A stretch of 64,000 nucleotides of DNA from Parabacteroides distasonis (GTDB lineage Bacteria; Bacteroidota; Bacteroidia; Bacteroidales; Tannerellaceae): contig SUXM01000005.1 of assembly GCA_015060925.1 (NCBI GenBank), positions 57,308 through 121,307 on the forward strand, read 5' to 3'. Position numbers and translations under genes: made by a program. Each line of letters opens with the position of its first letter. Within the stretch, counting starts at the first letter, position 1. The notes below the pieces were generated by a model. That model saw only the letters and a list, made by a program, of their open reading frames with translations. It made no database searches and was not told the origin of the DNA. This document shows, piece after piece, positions 12,909 through 22,145 of this stretch.

Positions 12909-14080
12909 TGGAAAAGCAAGGGCAAATATTGTGGAATCGGAACTTTATCCAGTGTTGTTTCTCCTATTTTTTGATGAACTTCTCTTTCTATATGTTGATG
13001 CCGACGATCCCAATTTATTTAGTTGAAAACTTAGGTATTGATACGTCTGAAGTTGGTCTCGTTTTGTCAAGTTATTCGATTGGACTTTTGTGCGTTCGTC
13101 CGTTTTCGGGTTTTTTAGTGGATTGTTTTTCTCGTAAACCTCTTTATCTGTTTGCTTTTTTTGCTTTTGCTCTTTTATTTATTGGTTATCTGTTTGCGGT
13201 TACGGTCTTAACTATAATGTTAGTACGGTTTGTTCAAGGAGGTTTTATGGGGTTGACTTCTGTGTCGGGAAATACGATTGCAATCGATGTGATTCCTTCC
13301 AGCCGTAGAGGTGAGGGGATGGGTTTTTATGGCTTGACGATTAATTTGGGTATGTCGCTGGCTCCTTTGTTTGCTATGGCTATTTTTGAGCATTGGGGAT
13401 TTCATGCGGTTGTTTATGTCGGACTTGTTGCGGCTTTGATCGGAGTTGGTTCTGTAGGGTTAATCCGTTATCCGAGACGTGAACGTATTCCTCGTCCTCC
13501 TTTTTCTTTGGATCGTTTCATTTTAATAAAAGGATTGCCGGCTGCTTTTGCTTATATATTAGTTGCTATTCCGTATGGAATGATTACCTCTTTTGTAGTG
13601 TTATATGGAAAAGAAATAGGGGTAATGAATCCAAGTTATTTCTTTGTTTTCATGGCCGTAGGTGTCGGGATTTCTCGTTTGATATCTGGCCGTTTGGTTG
13701 ATCATGGGAAAATTCATCAGGTATCAATAGCTTCTATTCTTTGTTTATTGGTTGCATTTGTTCTTTTTGCTACTATACATCATTCGTTAGTTTTTTTTGC
13801 TTGTGCTTTGATGATAGGTGCAGGTTTTGGTATAGGTGTGCCCGCTTTTCAATGTTTATTTGTAAATGTGGCGCCTCATAATCGTAGAGGAACTGCAACC
13901 TCTACATTCTTGACATCTTTTGATATGGGTGTTGGGATAGGAATGTTAGTTGCAGGATTTATTTCTTCTCATTGGAATTTAGCTACGGCTTATGGCTTAG
14001 GTTCATTTTGTTGTTTTTGTTCTCTTTTGTTTTATTGTTCCTTTGTTGTAAAATCGTATGAGAAACATAAATTAGTTTAA
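12908..14080 (+). CDS. Major facilitator superfamily transporter
   Basis: Seen: 390 aa, about 12 hydrophobic segments, with the conserved loop 2-3 motif (GFLVDCFSRKPLYL) and a matching loop after helix 8 (SGRLVDHGK). These place it in the drug/proton antiporter-like MFS group of Bacteroidetes. It is translationally coupled to the ABC-F gene by a one-base stop/start overlap. Substrate unknown; efflux of a small molecule is the likeliest role by family. Confidence 0.8.
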   Translation: MEKQGQILWNRNFIQCCFSYFLMNFSFYMLMPTIPIYLVENLGIDTSEVGLVLSSYSIGLLCVRPFSGFLVDCFSRKPLYLFAFFAFALLFIGYLFAVTVLTIMLVRFVQGGFMGLTSVSGNTIAIDVIPSSRRGEGMGFYGLTINLGMSLAPLFAMAIFEHWGFHAVVYVGLVAALIGVGSVGLIRYPRRERIPRPPFSLDRFILIKGLPAAFAYILVAIPYGMITSFVVLYGKEIGVMNPSYFFVFMAVGVGISRLISGRLVDHGKIHQVSIASILCLLVAFVLFATIHHSLVFFACALMIGAGFGIGVPAFQCLFVNVAPHNRRGTATSTFLTSFDMGVGIGMLVAGFISSHWNLATAYGLGSFCCFCSLLFYCSFVVKSYEKHKLV

Positions 14081-14102
14081 TAACTTGATGACGCTTTTTT
14101 TC

Positions 14103-14110
14103 TATATTTG
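14103..14110 (+). promoter_or_regulatory. -7 box upstream of the YitT-type gene
   Basis: TATATTTG matches TAnnTTTG and lies 43 nt before the ATG at 14154. No well-spaced -33 box is visible, so this is a weaker call. Confidence 0.4.
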
Positions 14111-14153
14111 CGTCTTAAAAAAGATGAAAAAATACTTTGTTATGCTTTAAGTT

Positions 14154-15053
14154 ATGACACAAGGAAATTTACAATCGGTTAATATGAAATATCAACGGAA
14201 TATTAAAGACTATTCCTTGATTCTTATTGGTTCATTTTTGCAGGCTCTTGCTTATGTGGTTTTTATGGCTCCATATAAAATTGTACCAGGGGGAGTTTAT
14301 GGTATTTCAATAGTTATCCATTATGTAACAGAGGGCGTATTCTCTTTTATGCCGGAAGGGTTACCTATGGGGTTGACTGCATTGTGTTTTAATATTCCAT
14401 TGATGGTTTTAGCCATGAAAAAGATAGGTTTAGAATCTGGTCCTAAGACGATTGTCACTTTTTTATTGATTTCGGTATTTACAGATTTACTTTCTTATTG
14501 GATTGGATATGATTCATTAGTGGAAAATGATCATTTTATTGCCGGTTTTTATGGAGGTGCTATTTTGGGTATCGGTGTGACTTGTGTGTTTAGAGCTCAA
14601 AGTACAAGTGCTGGTACGGATGTCCTGGCTCGTGTAATTGCAAATCAGTCAAATCTTAAAGTGAGTAATGTTATTATAACATTGGATTCCGCAATAGTGA
14701 TGTTTGGCTTGATTGTTTTCCGTGATTGGGCTGTCCCTTTATATTCGTGGTTTACAATTTTTGTATATGGGAAAATTGTTGAGATGTTTCAACCAGAAAA
14801 TCCAAGTCGCGCCGTTTTTATTGTTTCAAAAAAGACAGATCAGTTAAAAGATTTGATATTGAATAAATTGAATATGGGTGGCACTTTTTTGCATGGACGT
14901 GGAATGTATAAAGGAGAGGAACAAGAAATTATCTTTACATTAACAGAACGTAAGGATTTGCGTCGTTTGAAGGACGAAGTCAAAGAGATAGATCCGCAAG
15001 CGTTTGTTTCAACGATGCATGCAAGCAAAGATTCTCCTCGTCCTGGTATTTAA
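14154..15053 (+). CDS. YitT family membrane protein (DUF161/DUF2179)
   Basis: Seen: 299 aa. An N-terminal membrane domain of about five or six helices (roughly 20-205) contains the family's APYKIVPGGVYGISIVIHY stretch and the loop RAQSTSAGTDVLARVI. A soluble C-terminal DUF2179 ferredoxin-like domain (about 210-290) includes LNMGGTFLHGRGMYKGEEQEIIFTL. Function is not established for the family. The start may be ATG 14154 or the Met codon at 14184 (MKYQRN), which fits common family N-termini. It stands alone with its own -7 box. Confidence 0.8.
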   Translation: MTQGNLQSVNMKYQRNIKDYSLILIGSFLQALAYVVFMAPYKIVPGGVYGISIVIHYVTEGVFSFMPEGLPMGLTALCFNIPLMVLAMKKIGLESGPKTIVTFLLISVFTDLLSYWIGYDSLVENDHFIAGFYGGAILGIGVTCVFRAQSTSAGTDVLARVIANQSNLKVSNVIITLDSAIVMFGLIVFRDWAVPLYSWFTIFVYGKIVEMFQPENPSRAVFIVSKKTDQLKDLILNKLNMGGTFLHGRGMYKGEEQEIIFTLTERKDLRRLKDEVKEIDPQAFVSTMHASKDSPRPGI

Positions 15054-15092
15054 GAATTTTATATAGGACAATGAACTATTAATAATAATTTC

Positions 15093-15100
15093 TATCTTTG
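15093..15100 (+). promoter_or_regulatory. -7 box upstream of the aminotransferase gene
   Basis: TATCTTTG matches TAnnTTTG, 31 nt before the ATG at 15131. The -33 element is not clear. Confidence 0.45.
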
Positions 15101-15130
15101 TCTTCAGATTAAATAAAAAAAGAAAGAGTA

Positions 15131-16330
15131 ATGCCGAAAATATCACAACGTGGGAACGAAATGCCGGCTTCGCCTATTCGTAAATTGGCACCGTTGGCTG
15201 ATAATGCAAAACAGAGAGGTGTTCATGTGTACCATTTGAATATTGGACAACCAGATTTGCCTACTCCACGAGCAGCTCTTGATGCTATTCGTAATATTAA
15301 TCGTACGGTTTTAGAATATAGTCCAAGTCAAGGATATTTGAGTTATCGTGAAAAATTGGTAGGTTATTATAAAAAATATGATATTCATTTAAGTGCAGAT
15401 GATATCATTGTTACAACTGGAGGATCTGAAGCTGTGCTTTTTGCCTTTTTAAGTTGTTTGAATCCTGGAGATGAAATCATTGTTCCAGAACCCGCTTATG
15501 CTAATTATATGGCATTTGCTATTTCAGCTGGTGCTGTAATTCGTACAGTGACGACAACAATAGAAGAGGGTTTTTCTTTACCAAAAGTTGAGAAATTTGA
15601 AGAATTGATCAATGAACGGACGAAAGCAATACTTATATGTAATCCAAATAATCCAACAGGTTATTTATATACACGCCGTGAAATGAATCAGATTCGTGAT
15701 ATGGTAAAAAAATATGATTTGTATCTTTTCTCGGATGAAGTGTATCGCGAATATATTTATACGGGGTCTCCTTATATTTCAGCTTGCCATTTGGAAGGAA
15801 TAGAACAGAATGTTGTACTTATAGATTCTGTTTCCAAGCGTTATTCGGAATGTGGTATTCGTATTGGAGCATTGATTTCTAAGAATGAAGAAGTTCGTAA
15901 TGCTGTAATGAAGTTTTGTCAAGCTCGTTTGAGCCCACCATTAATTGGACAAATCGCAGCTGAAGCTTCATTGGATGAACCAGAAGAATATGCACGTGAT
16001 ATGTATGATGAGTATGTGGAACGTCGTAAATGCTTGATTGATGGACTGAATCGTATTCCAGGTGTTTATTCTCCGATACCTATGGGGGCTTTTTATACAG
16101 TGGCTAAATTACCGGTGGATGATGCGGACAAGTTCTGTGCTTGGTGTTTAAGTGATTTTGAATATGAAGGACAGACTGTAATGATGGCTCCTGCTTCTGG
16201 GTTTTATACGACTCCAGGTTTAGGAAAGAATGAGGTTCGTATAGCTTATGTATTAAAGAAAGAAGATTTGGTAAAAGCACTTGTCGTTTTACAGAAAGCG
16301 TTGGAGGCTTATCCTGGAAGGACTGTTTAG
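15131..16330 (+). CDS. PLP-dependent aminotransferase, aspartate aminotransferase family
   Basis: Cytoplasmic class I/II (fold-type I) aminotransferase. Seen: 399 aa; substrate-binding N-terminal segment (NIGQPDLPTP), cofactor contacts NPNNPTG (171-177) and SDEVYREY (201-208), PLP lysine K236 in DSVSKRYSECGIRIG, and the C-terminal Arg in KNEVRIAY. It resembles the Bacteroidetes AspC-type enzymes that interconvert aspartate and oxaloacetate, but specificity cannot be read reliably from sequence. The LolC/E-like gene starts 9 nt downstream. Confidence 0.85.
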   Translation: MPKISQRGNEMPASPIRKLAPLADNAKQRGVHVYHLNIGQPDLPTPRAALDAIRNINRTVLEYSPSQGYLSYREKLVGYYKKYDIHLSADDIIVTTGGSEAVLFAFLSCLNPGDEIIVPEPAYANYMAFAISAGAVIRTVTTTIEEGFSLPKVEKFEELINERTKAILICNPNNPTGYLYTRREMNQIRDMVKKYDLYLFSDEVYREYIYTGSPYISACHLEGIEQNVVLIDSVSKRYSECGIRIGALISKNEEVRNAVMKFCQARLSPPLIGQIAAEASLDEPEEYARDMYDEYVERRKCLIDGLNRIPGVYSPIPMGAFYTVAKLPVDDADKFCAWCLSDFEYEGQTVMMAPASGFYTTPGLGKNEVRIAYVLKKEDLVKALVVLQKALEAYPGRTV

Positions 16331-16339
16331 TTTATCATT

Positions 16340-17584
16340 TTGAATTTAGAGTTATTCATAGCAAAAAGAATTTACTTCAATAGAGAGGAGGGACGCAAAG
16401 TTACTCCTCCTGTTGTTCGTATAGCTATGGTTGGTATCGCTTTAGGGTTAGCAGTTATGATTCTTTCGGTGGCAATAGTAATTGGCTTTAAGAAAGAGAT
16501 ACGTAATAAGGTAATAGGTTTTGGTTCCCATATTCAAATAGCGAATTTAGATAATAATACCTCTTATGAGTCAACCCCCATTGCTATCAGTGATACATTT
16601 TTTAATCAGTTGAATACTTTTCCTGGGATAATACGGGTAGAACCTTTTGCTACAAAGCCAGGTATATTAAAAACGGATACTGATTTTCAAGGAATCGTGT
16701 TGAAAGGAGTAGATCAAAATTATGATTGGTCTTTTTTTCAAGAGAATTTAAAAGAGGGAGAATTACCTGATTTTTCTCAAGAGAAAACTTCTACAGATGT
16801 TTTGGTCTCTTATCGTTTGGCGAATTTACTTGGTTTGAAAGTGGGTGATTCGTTTCTTACCTATTTTGTCCAAGAAGATGTACGTGCTCGTAGGTTTTAT
16901 ATTACAGGTATTTATGATACAGGCTTTAGCGATTATGATAAAATATTTGTGCTCGCAGATATTCGTCAAATACGTAGGTTGAATAATTGGGATAAAGATG
17001 AAGTTAGTGGTTTGGAACTACAGGTGGCGGATTATGAACAGTTGGATTTGATAACTGAGAATCTCTATTTTTATACATCCGAAAAAGAAGATCGAAAAGG
17101 CAATATTTATTATACACGGTCAGTGAAGGAACTTAATCCGATGATTTTTGATTGGTTGGATGTTCTTGATATTAATGTTGTCGTTATTTTAATCCTGATT
17201 ATGGCTGTAGCAGGGTTTACCATGATTTCTGGTTTACTTATTATCATTTTAGAACGAACCAATATGATTGGTATTTTGAAAGCTTTGGGAGAGAATAATA
17301 CCAGTATCCGTAAGGTATTTCTTTATATCTCCTTTTTTTTGATAGGGAAAGGAATGATTTGGGGAAATGTAATAGGACTTTTTTTCTGTATTGTTCAATC
17401 TCGTTTTGGAATTGTAAAGTTAGACCCGGCTATTTATTATTTAGATGCTGTACCTATTGATTTGAATCTCCTTTCTTTGTGCTTATTGAATATAGGGACA
17501 TTAGTCATATCTATGTTTATGATGCTGGTACCCTCCTGCTTGATTACTCGTATTGAACCTGTTAAGAGTATTCGTTTTGAATGA
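16340..17584 (+). CDS. FtsX-like permease of the LolC/LolE type
   Basis: Probable inner-membrane subunit of a lipoprotein-releasing ABC complex. Seen: 414 aa; first membrane helix about 26-48, a large periplasmic domain (about 50-265), then three C-terminal helices in the MacB/FtsX pattern, including ILERTNMIGILKALGENNTSIRKVF. The start is TTG at 16340, giving MNLELFIAKRIYF as in relatives. An in-frame stop (16328-16330) lies just upstream and no ATG or GTG is available. Convergent with the glycosyltransferase gene, with one base between the stops. Its ATPase partner is not adjacent. Confidence 0.8.
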   Translation: MNLELFIAKRIYFNREEGRKVTPPVVRIAMVGIALGLAVMILSVAIVIGFKKEIRNKVIGFGSHIQIANLDNNTSYESTPIAISDTFFNQLNTFPGIIRVEPFATKPGILKTDTDFQGIVLKGVDQNYDWSFFQENLKEGELPDFSQEKTSTDVLVSYRLANLLGLKVGDSFLTYFVQEDVRARRFYITGIYDTGFSDYDKIFVLADIRQIRRLNNWDKDEVSGLELQVADYEQLDLITENLYFYTSEKEDRKGNIYYTRSVKELNPMIFDWLDVLDINVVVILILIMAVAGFTMISGLLIIILERTNMIGILKALGENNTSIRKVFLYISFFLIGKGMIWGNVIGLFFCIVQSRFGIVKLDPAIYYLDAVPIDLNLLSLCLLNIGTLVISMFMMLVPSCLITRIEPVKSIRFE

Positions 17585-17585
17585 T

Positions 17586-18764
17586 TTATATTTTAGAAGT
17601 GAAGTCTTTTTTCCCCTTAAAGAGACGATATATCCAAATATGTCCTTTGCAAAGAAATAGGCAAATCTCTAAAATAGGAAACCAAAATATTGAAGGTTTC
17701 TGTTGTAACAACAATGCAGATTTATGGAAAATAATACCTTTAGTTACATAGCGAACAAGTATAAGTAATCCAGCCAATAAAGAAATTAACCAATTCCCTG
17801 TGATACCTACAAAAAGAGTAGCACAACTGCTACATAAAAAAAGTATATAACTTAAATATTCTGTTCGGTAAAAACTTAATCTTCCTCCTTTATAATAATG
17901 TTGAGTTGTGGCACGAGACATTTTGAAATCTCTCCATTCATTCCAACTTCCTATTTTGTTTAAATATATAATGGATTCTGAGTTATATTGGACTTCTGTG
18001 TTGTTTTTCGTAGCTACTTGGTTGATAAAGAGATCGTCTGAACCGACATGTAGGTTTAATGAATGAGAATATCCTTTGTGGGCAAAGAAGATAGCTTTAT
18101 TGTATGAAAGATTTTTCCCATTCCCCATATAGGGAGAATGAGCTAATGCGGAAGCAATCATTTGTAAGCCTGTGTTTAGGTTGTCATAAGCGATCAGCTT
18201 ATGAAAGAAACTACAATCATAAGGATAAGAGGAGAATCCTAACACAATTTCAGTATTGTCCTTATATGCAGAAACCATGGAAGAAATCCAATGGTTACAG
18301 AGTGGCTGACAAGTAATCTCTGTAAAAAGAATTGTATCATATTTTGCAGCCTTAATACCCATTGTAAGTGCTAATTTTTTATGGCTGAGATACTGGGTAT
18401 TGTTAGGAACAAAGGTGTAGTATAAATGATGATTCTCGATAGAAACCCTTTTCAGTATGTTTTCACTTTCATCATCAAAACCATCGTTAACAACAATCAC
18501 TTCGAATTGGGGATAATCTTGGTTTAAAAATAAAGGTAAATTCTTTTGTAAACTTTCAATATCTCCGTTTGCATATACAACAATTGATACAGATTTATCT
18601 TTATTGTAAATAGATTTTGATTGGTTTTCCTCTCTTTTGGAGGATTCTTTTAATGGACGAGCATATACCAAAAGATAGTAAAGCGTTTGGATGAGAAATA
18701 GTCCTCCGGTGATACCACTTAGGATTATTTCATTAGAAGAGAAAGAGGTTAAATACTCGTTCAT
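17586..18764 (-). CDS. Membrane glycosyltransferase, family 2
   Basis: Seen: 392 aa. An N-terminal membrane helix (about 15-35) precedes a GT-A domain with VVVNDGFDDESENIL as the nucleotide-sugar binding region, an acceptor-side motif VGSDDLFINQVA and the later DFKMSRATTQHYY element (in place of the usual Q/RxxRW). Two or three C-terminal membrane helices follow. This is a processive-type GT2 probably acting on a lipid-linked or surface glycan. It is not inside a recognisable polysaccharide cluster, so donor and acceptor are unknown. Confidence 0.8.
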   Translation of the reverse strand: MNEYLTSFSSNEIILSGITGGLFLIQTLYYLLVYARPLKESSKREENQSKSIYNKDKSVSIVVYANGDIESLQKNLPLFLNQDYPQFEVIVVNDGFDDESENILKRVSIENHHLYYTFVPNNTQYLSHKKLALTMGIKAAKYDTILFTEITCQPLCNHWISSMVSAYKDNTEIVLGFSSYPYDCSFFHKLIAYDNLNTGLQMIASALAHSPYMGNGKNLSYNKAIFFAHKGYSHSLNLHVGSDDLFINQVATKNNTEVQYNSESIIYLNKIGSWNEWRDFKMSRATTQHYYKGGRLSFYRTEYLSYILFLCSSCATLFVGITGNWLISLLAGLLILVRYVTKGIIFHKSALLLQQKPSIFWFPILEICLFLCKGHIWIYRLFKGKKDFTSKI

Positions 18765-18796
18765 TGATATTGTGTTTTAGGGATGTTTTGAAATAG

Positions 18797-18838
18797 ATAA
18801 AAAGAGAAGCTCGGGTTTTATACGTTCCGAGCTCTCTC
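18797..18838 (-). terminator. Terminator downstream of lysA
   Basis: On the minus strand GAGAGCTCGG pairs with CCGAGCTTCTC and is followed by TTTTTATC. The hairpin begins a few bases after the lysA stop, a good rho-independent terminator. Confidence 0.8.
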
Positions 18839-18840
18839 GA

Positions 18841-19998
18841 TTATAATAAGTCTGAAAAATAGGCTTTAGGTAGTTTCCTGCAATTATATTGGGATGCCAT
18901 CACTTCACCGTATGCACCTGATGAGCGTAAGGCTATCAAATCACCTCGGTGGGCTTTATTTAACTCAATCTCTTTCCCGAAAACATCCGAAGATTCACAG
19001 ATTGGTCCAACAACATCATAGATGTCAACTTTCTCATCGCTGCTGATGTTTTCCATTCGGTGGTAAGCATCGTACATAGCAGGGCGGATTAATTCCGTGA
19101 AGCCAGCATCAAGGATACAGAATTTCTTTGTTTCTCCCTCCTTTACATATAAAACTTTGGCTATTAAAGTTCCACATTGGGCTACAATCGAACGGCCAGG
19201 CTCAAAGTGAATTTGTTGTCCGGGGCGGCGATCAACTAATTTGTTGAATACTGCAAAGTAGTTGTCGAATGCAGGGATGGATAAATGGTTAGGGTGGTAG
19301 TAATCAATCCCTAAACCACCTCCAAAGTTCAAGTTGTCCACTTGGATACCTTTTTCTTCCAGTTCTTCTTGTATTTCATTGATACGGATAGCTAAAGCAC
19401 GGAAAGCTGCCATATCTGTGATTTGAGAACCAATGTGGCAATGGATTCCAATCAATTTTATGTTTGCAAGATTCTTTGTTAAATCCAAAACCTGTCCAAG
19501 CTGACTTAGATTAATTCCGAATTTGTTCTCTTTCATGCCTGTAGTGATCTTGGCATGTGTATGTGCATCTACTTCCGGATTAATGCGAAGAGCTATTGAT
19601 GCAATTTTATTTTTGGCAGCAGCCAACTCGTTTAGCACCTCTAACTCAGCGGCAGATTCGACATTGAAACAAAAAATATCATTGTCTAGTCCTAAGTTGA
19701 TTTCCCAGTCTGCTTTTCCTACGCCAGCATATACGATTTTGTTAGAAGGAAAACCTGCATCTAATGCTGCTTGTACCTCCCCACCGCTTACGCAATCAGC
19801 TCCTAATCCGTATGCTGCGATCAATGATAGGATACGAGGGTTGGCATTGGCTTTTACTGCATAATGAACATGATAGCCATATTTGTCAGCTTCATTTTTG
19901 ACAATATGAAGTGTTTCTTTCAGTAACTCAATATCGTAGTAATAAAAAGGCGTTTCTAAAGCCTTAAATTTATCTGTTGGAAATGTACCTTTAAGCAT
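18841..19998 (-). CDS. lysA: Diaminopimelate decarboxylase
   Basis: Last step of lysine synthesis: meso-diaminopimelate to lysine plus CO2. Seen: 385 aa, fold-type III PLP enzyme; PLP lysine K49 in HYAVKANANP, glycine-rich phosphate loop FGGGLGIDYY, EPGRSIVAQ and the active-site Cys in GPICESSDVFG. Family length is typical. It lies 85 nt after lysC on the same strand with a hairpin between them. Together they form a lysine pair. Confidence 0.95.
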   Translation of the reverse strand: MLKGTFPTDKFKALETPFYYYDIELLKETLHIVKNEADKYGYHVHYAVKANANPRILSLIAAYGLGADCVSGGEVQAALDAGFPSNKIVYAGVGKADWEINLGLDNDIFCFNVESAAELEVLNELAAAKNKIASIALRINPEVDAHTHAKITTGMKENKFGINLSQLGQVLDLTKNLANIKLIGIHCHIGSQITDMAAFRALAIRINEIQEELEEKGIQVDNLNFGGGLGIDYYHPNHLSIPAFDNYFAVFNKLVDRRPGQQIHFEPGRSIVAQCGTLIAKVLYVKEGETKKFCILDAGFTELIRPAMYDAYHRMENISSDEKVDIYDVVGPICESSDVFGKEIELNKAHRGDLIALRSSGAYGEVMASQYNCRKLPKAYFSDLL

Positions 19999-20027
19999 AC
20001 TAAAATGAGATTTGTAGTTAGAAAATG

Positions 20028-20067
20028 GAAGCTGACAGTTACAAGTTTTTCTTTTACTATCAGCTTC
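20028..20067 (-). terminator. Hairpin between lysC and lysA
   Basis: Arms 20028-20039 and 20056-20067 pair over 12 bp with a single G-U. It lies 16 nt past the lysC stop on the minus strand without a strong T-run. It could attenuate read-through into lysA or mark a processing point. Confidence 0.5.
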
Positions 20068-20083
20068 TATTAATTAACCGTTC

Positions 20084-21397
20084 TTATTTATTAAACAAAT
20101 GGTCACTTAATGCTTGTAATGCTTTTGTCTTATCTGAAGCTCTGACAAGGAGAGAAACATTGTAATCACTACCACCGTAAGATATCATTCGTACAGGAAC
20201 GTCTTTCATTGCGTGGACAACACGCGCTTCAAAGCCGACATTATCCCATTCCAAATCTCCTACAACACAGACAATCACCATGTCTTTGTCTACGGATACA
20301 GTACCGAACTTCTTCAAGTCGTTTACTATCTCTTCCAAATGTTTGCAGTTATCGATTGTAACAGATACACCCACCTCAGAGGTAGTTACCATATCAATCG
20401 GTGTCTGGTAGTTCTCGAATATTTCAAATACCTTACGCAAGAAACCTGTTGCCAACAACATACGGCCACTTTGGATTTTGATAGCTGTAATGTTATCCTT
20501 TGCTGCTACAGCTTTGATGTATCCTTTTTCCATTTTATTGGAAATCATGGTACCGGGAGCCTCTGGCTGCATTGTATTTAACAAACGAACCGGAATATTG
20601 TTTAATTTAGCCGGCAAGATACAGGTCGGGTGTAGGATTTTAGCACCGAAATAAGCTAATTCGGCAGCTTCTTCGAAGTGCAAATGGCGAACAGGTGTTG
20701 TATTATTGACAATACGAGGATCGTTATTGTGCATACCATCGATGTCTGTCCAAATCTGAATTTCTTCTGCGTTGACAGCAGCTCCAATTAATGAAGCACT
20801 ATAATCACTACCGCCACGAAGCAAATTGTCAATTTCACCGTATGCGTTACGACAGATATATCCTTGTGTGATAAATAGTTCAGCGTCTTTTTGTTCTTCC
20901 AATAGTTTGAGAAGTTTTTCTCTGATGTAGGAAGGATCAGGTTCTGCATTCTTATTTGTACGCATGTAATCCAATGCCGGAAGCAATACTGATTTAACGC
21001 CACATTCATTTAAATAAAGGTTCATCATTCCTGTAGAAAGCAATTCACCTTGTGCCAATACGACTTTTTCTTCAAACAGGGTGAAAAGGTCTTTTGTGAA
21101 TGAACGGATATAGTCGAAATGATATTGGATCAAATTTTTAGCCTTTTGTTTGTATTCTTCAGTGCTGTATAGCTCTTCGATATGGCCTTCATATTTCTGA
21201 ACCAGCTTGTTGATGATTTCGTTTGCTCCTTCCGGGTTCTTTTTATACAGATAGTCTGATATTTCAACCAAAGAGTTAGTTGTCCCGGACATCGCTGATA
21301 AAACGATAATGTTACGTTCTCCTGTGATTAGTTTTGCTACGCCTTTCATTCTTTGCGCAGAACCCACAGATGTACCACCAAACTTTAAAACTTTCAT
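20084..21397 (-). CDS. lysC: Aspartate kinase (monofunctional)
   Basis: Phosphorylates aspartate, the entry to lysine, threonine and methionine synthesis. Seen: 437 aa; N-terminal kinase motif KFGGTSVGSAQRM, substrate-binding LLRGGSDYSASLIGAA and FGAKILHP, then tandem ACT domains (about 295-437) that in the family bind feedback effectors such as lysine. No homoserine dehydrogenase domain is fused. A minus-strand TAAATTTG box at 21444-21451 may be its own promoter. It sits between ftsE and lysA. Confidence 0.95.
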   Translation of the reverse strand: MKVLKFGGTSVGSAQRMKGVAKLITGERNIIVLSAMSGTTNSLVEISDYLYKKNPEGANEIINKLVQKYEGHIEELYSTEEYKQKAKNLIQYHFDYIRSFTKDLFTLFEEKVVLAQGELLSTGMMNLYLNECGVKSVLLPALDYMRTNKNAEPDPSYIREKLLKLLEEQKDAELFITQGYICRNAYGEIDNLLRGGSDYSASLIGAAVNAEEIQIWTDIDGMHNNDPRIVNNTTPVRHLHFEEAAELAYFGAKILHPTCILPAKLNNIPVRLLNTMQPEAPGTMISNKMEKGYIKAVAAKDNITAIKIQSGRMLLATGFLRKVFEIFENYQTPIDMVTTSEVGVSVTIDNCKHLEEIVNDLKKFGTVSVDKDMVIVCVVGDLEWDNVGFEARVVHAMKDVPVRMISYGGSDYNVSLLVRASDKTKALQALSDHLFNK

Positions 21398-21443
21398 TTT
21401 CCTTATTTTATTATATTTATTTCTTTTTGCTCTTAAGTGGCCG

Positions 21444-21451
21444 CAAATTTA
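21444..21451 (-). promoter_or_regulatory. Possible -7 box of lysC
   Basis: Minus-strand TAAATTTG fits TAnnTTTG and lies 47 nt before the lysC ATG. A TTG further up is 17 nt away, shorter than usual, so support is moderate. Confidence 0.4.
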
Positions 21452-21460
21452 CATAAAAAA

Positions 21461-22138
21461 TTATTCTCCAATATCACTTAGAGAGGCATTCTCACATTTT
21501 ACAATTCGAGCCGGATAGTTGTGTACCAGTGTATAATTGTGAGTAGTCATCATGACTGCCGTTCCTTGCTGGCAAATATCATGTAATAATTGCACGATTT
21601 GTCCACTTGTTTCCGGGTCTAAATTCCCGGTAGGTTCATCTGCCAGAATAACAGCCGGATTATTTAATAAAGCACGAGCGATGACGACACGTTGTTGTTC
21701 CCCGCCGGATAGCTCGTGGGGCATTTTATATCCTTTGTCCTGCATGCCGACTTGGAATAGGACGTGGCTTATACGTTCATTGATTTCATTTTTCTTTTTC
21801 CATCCGGTCGCTTTTAAGACGAACTCTAGGTTTTTAAAAACAGTTCGGTCTGTCAAAAGTTGGAAATCTTGAAAAACAATTCCTAACTTTCTGCGTAAGT
21901 AAGGAATCTCTTTCCTTTTTATCTTGCGGAGGTTGTAATCCAGTAACCTGGCTTCTCCCATGCTGATGGGTATTTCGCAATATAAGGACTTCAACAGGCT
22001 GCTCTTTCCTGAGCCTACTTTTCCGATTACATACACAAATTCTCCGTGGTGGAGTGTAAATGAGGCATCGTGAAGAATCACATTCTCATCACGACGGATT
22101 TCTATATTGTCAAGTTGGAGCAGTACTGTCTTTTCCAT
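21461..22138 (-). CDS. ftsE: FtsE-like ABC transporter ATP-binding protein
   Basis: Cytoplasmic ATPase expected to pair with FtsX in controlling division-site peptidoglycan hydrolases. Seen: 225 aa; Walker [10 protein letters not shown] near 39-47, Q-loop VFQDFQLL, signature [16 protein letters not shown], Walker [13 protein letters not shown] and switch His in MMTTHN. The pattern is FtsE/LolD-like; FtsE is favoured by size and by the [17 protein letters not shown] stretch. No permease gene is adjacent. It begins 7 nt after hisIE. Confidence 0.75.
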   Translation of the reverse strand: MEKTVLLQLDNIEIRRDENVILHDASFTLHHGEFVYVIGKVGSGKSSLLKSLYCEIPISMGEARLLDYNLRKIKRKEIPYLRRKLGIVFQDFQLLTDRTVFKNLEFVLKATGWKKKNEINERISHVLFQVGMQDKGYKMPHELSGGEQQRVVIARALLNNPAVILADEPTGNLDPETSGQIVQLLHDICQQGTAVMMTTHNYTLVHNYPARIVKCENASLSDIGE

Positions 22139-22145
22139 TTGTTAT

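Noticed and set aside
19523..19864. 113-codon plus-strand frame opposite lysA
   Set aside because: Fully antisense to the well-conserved lysA with no recognisable motif.
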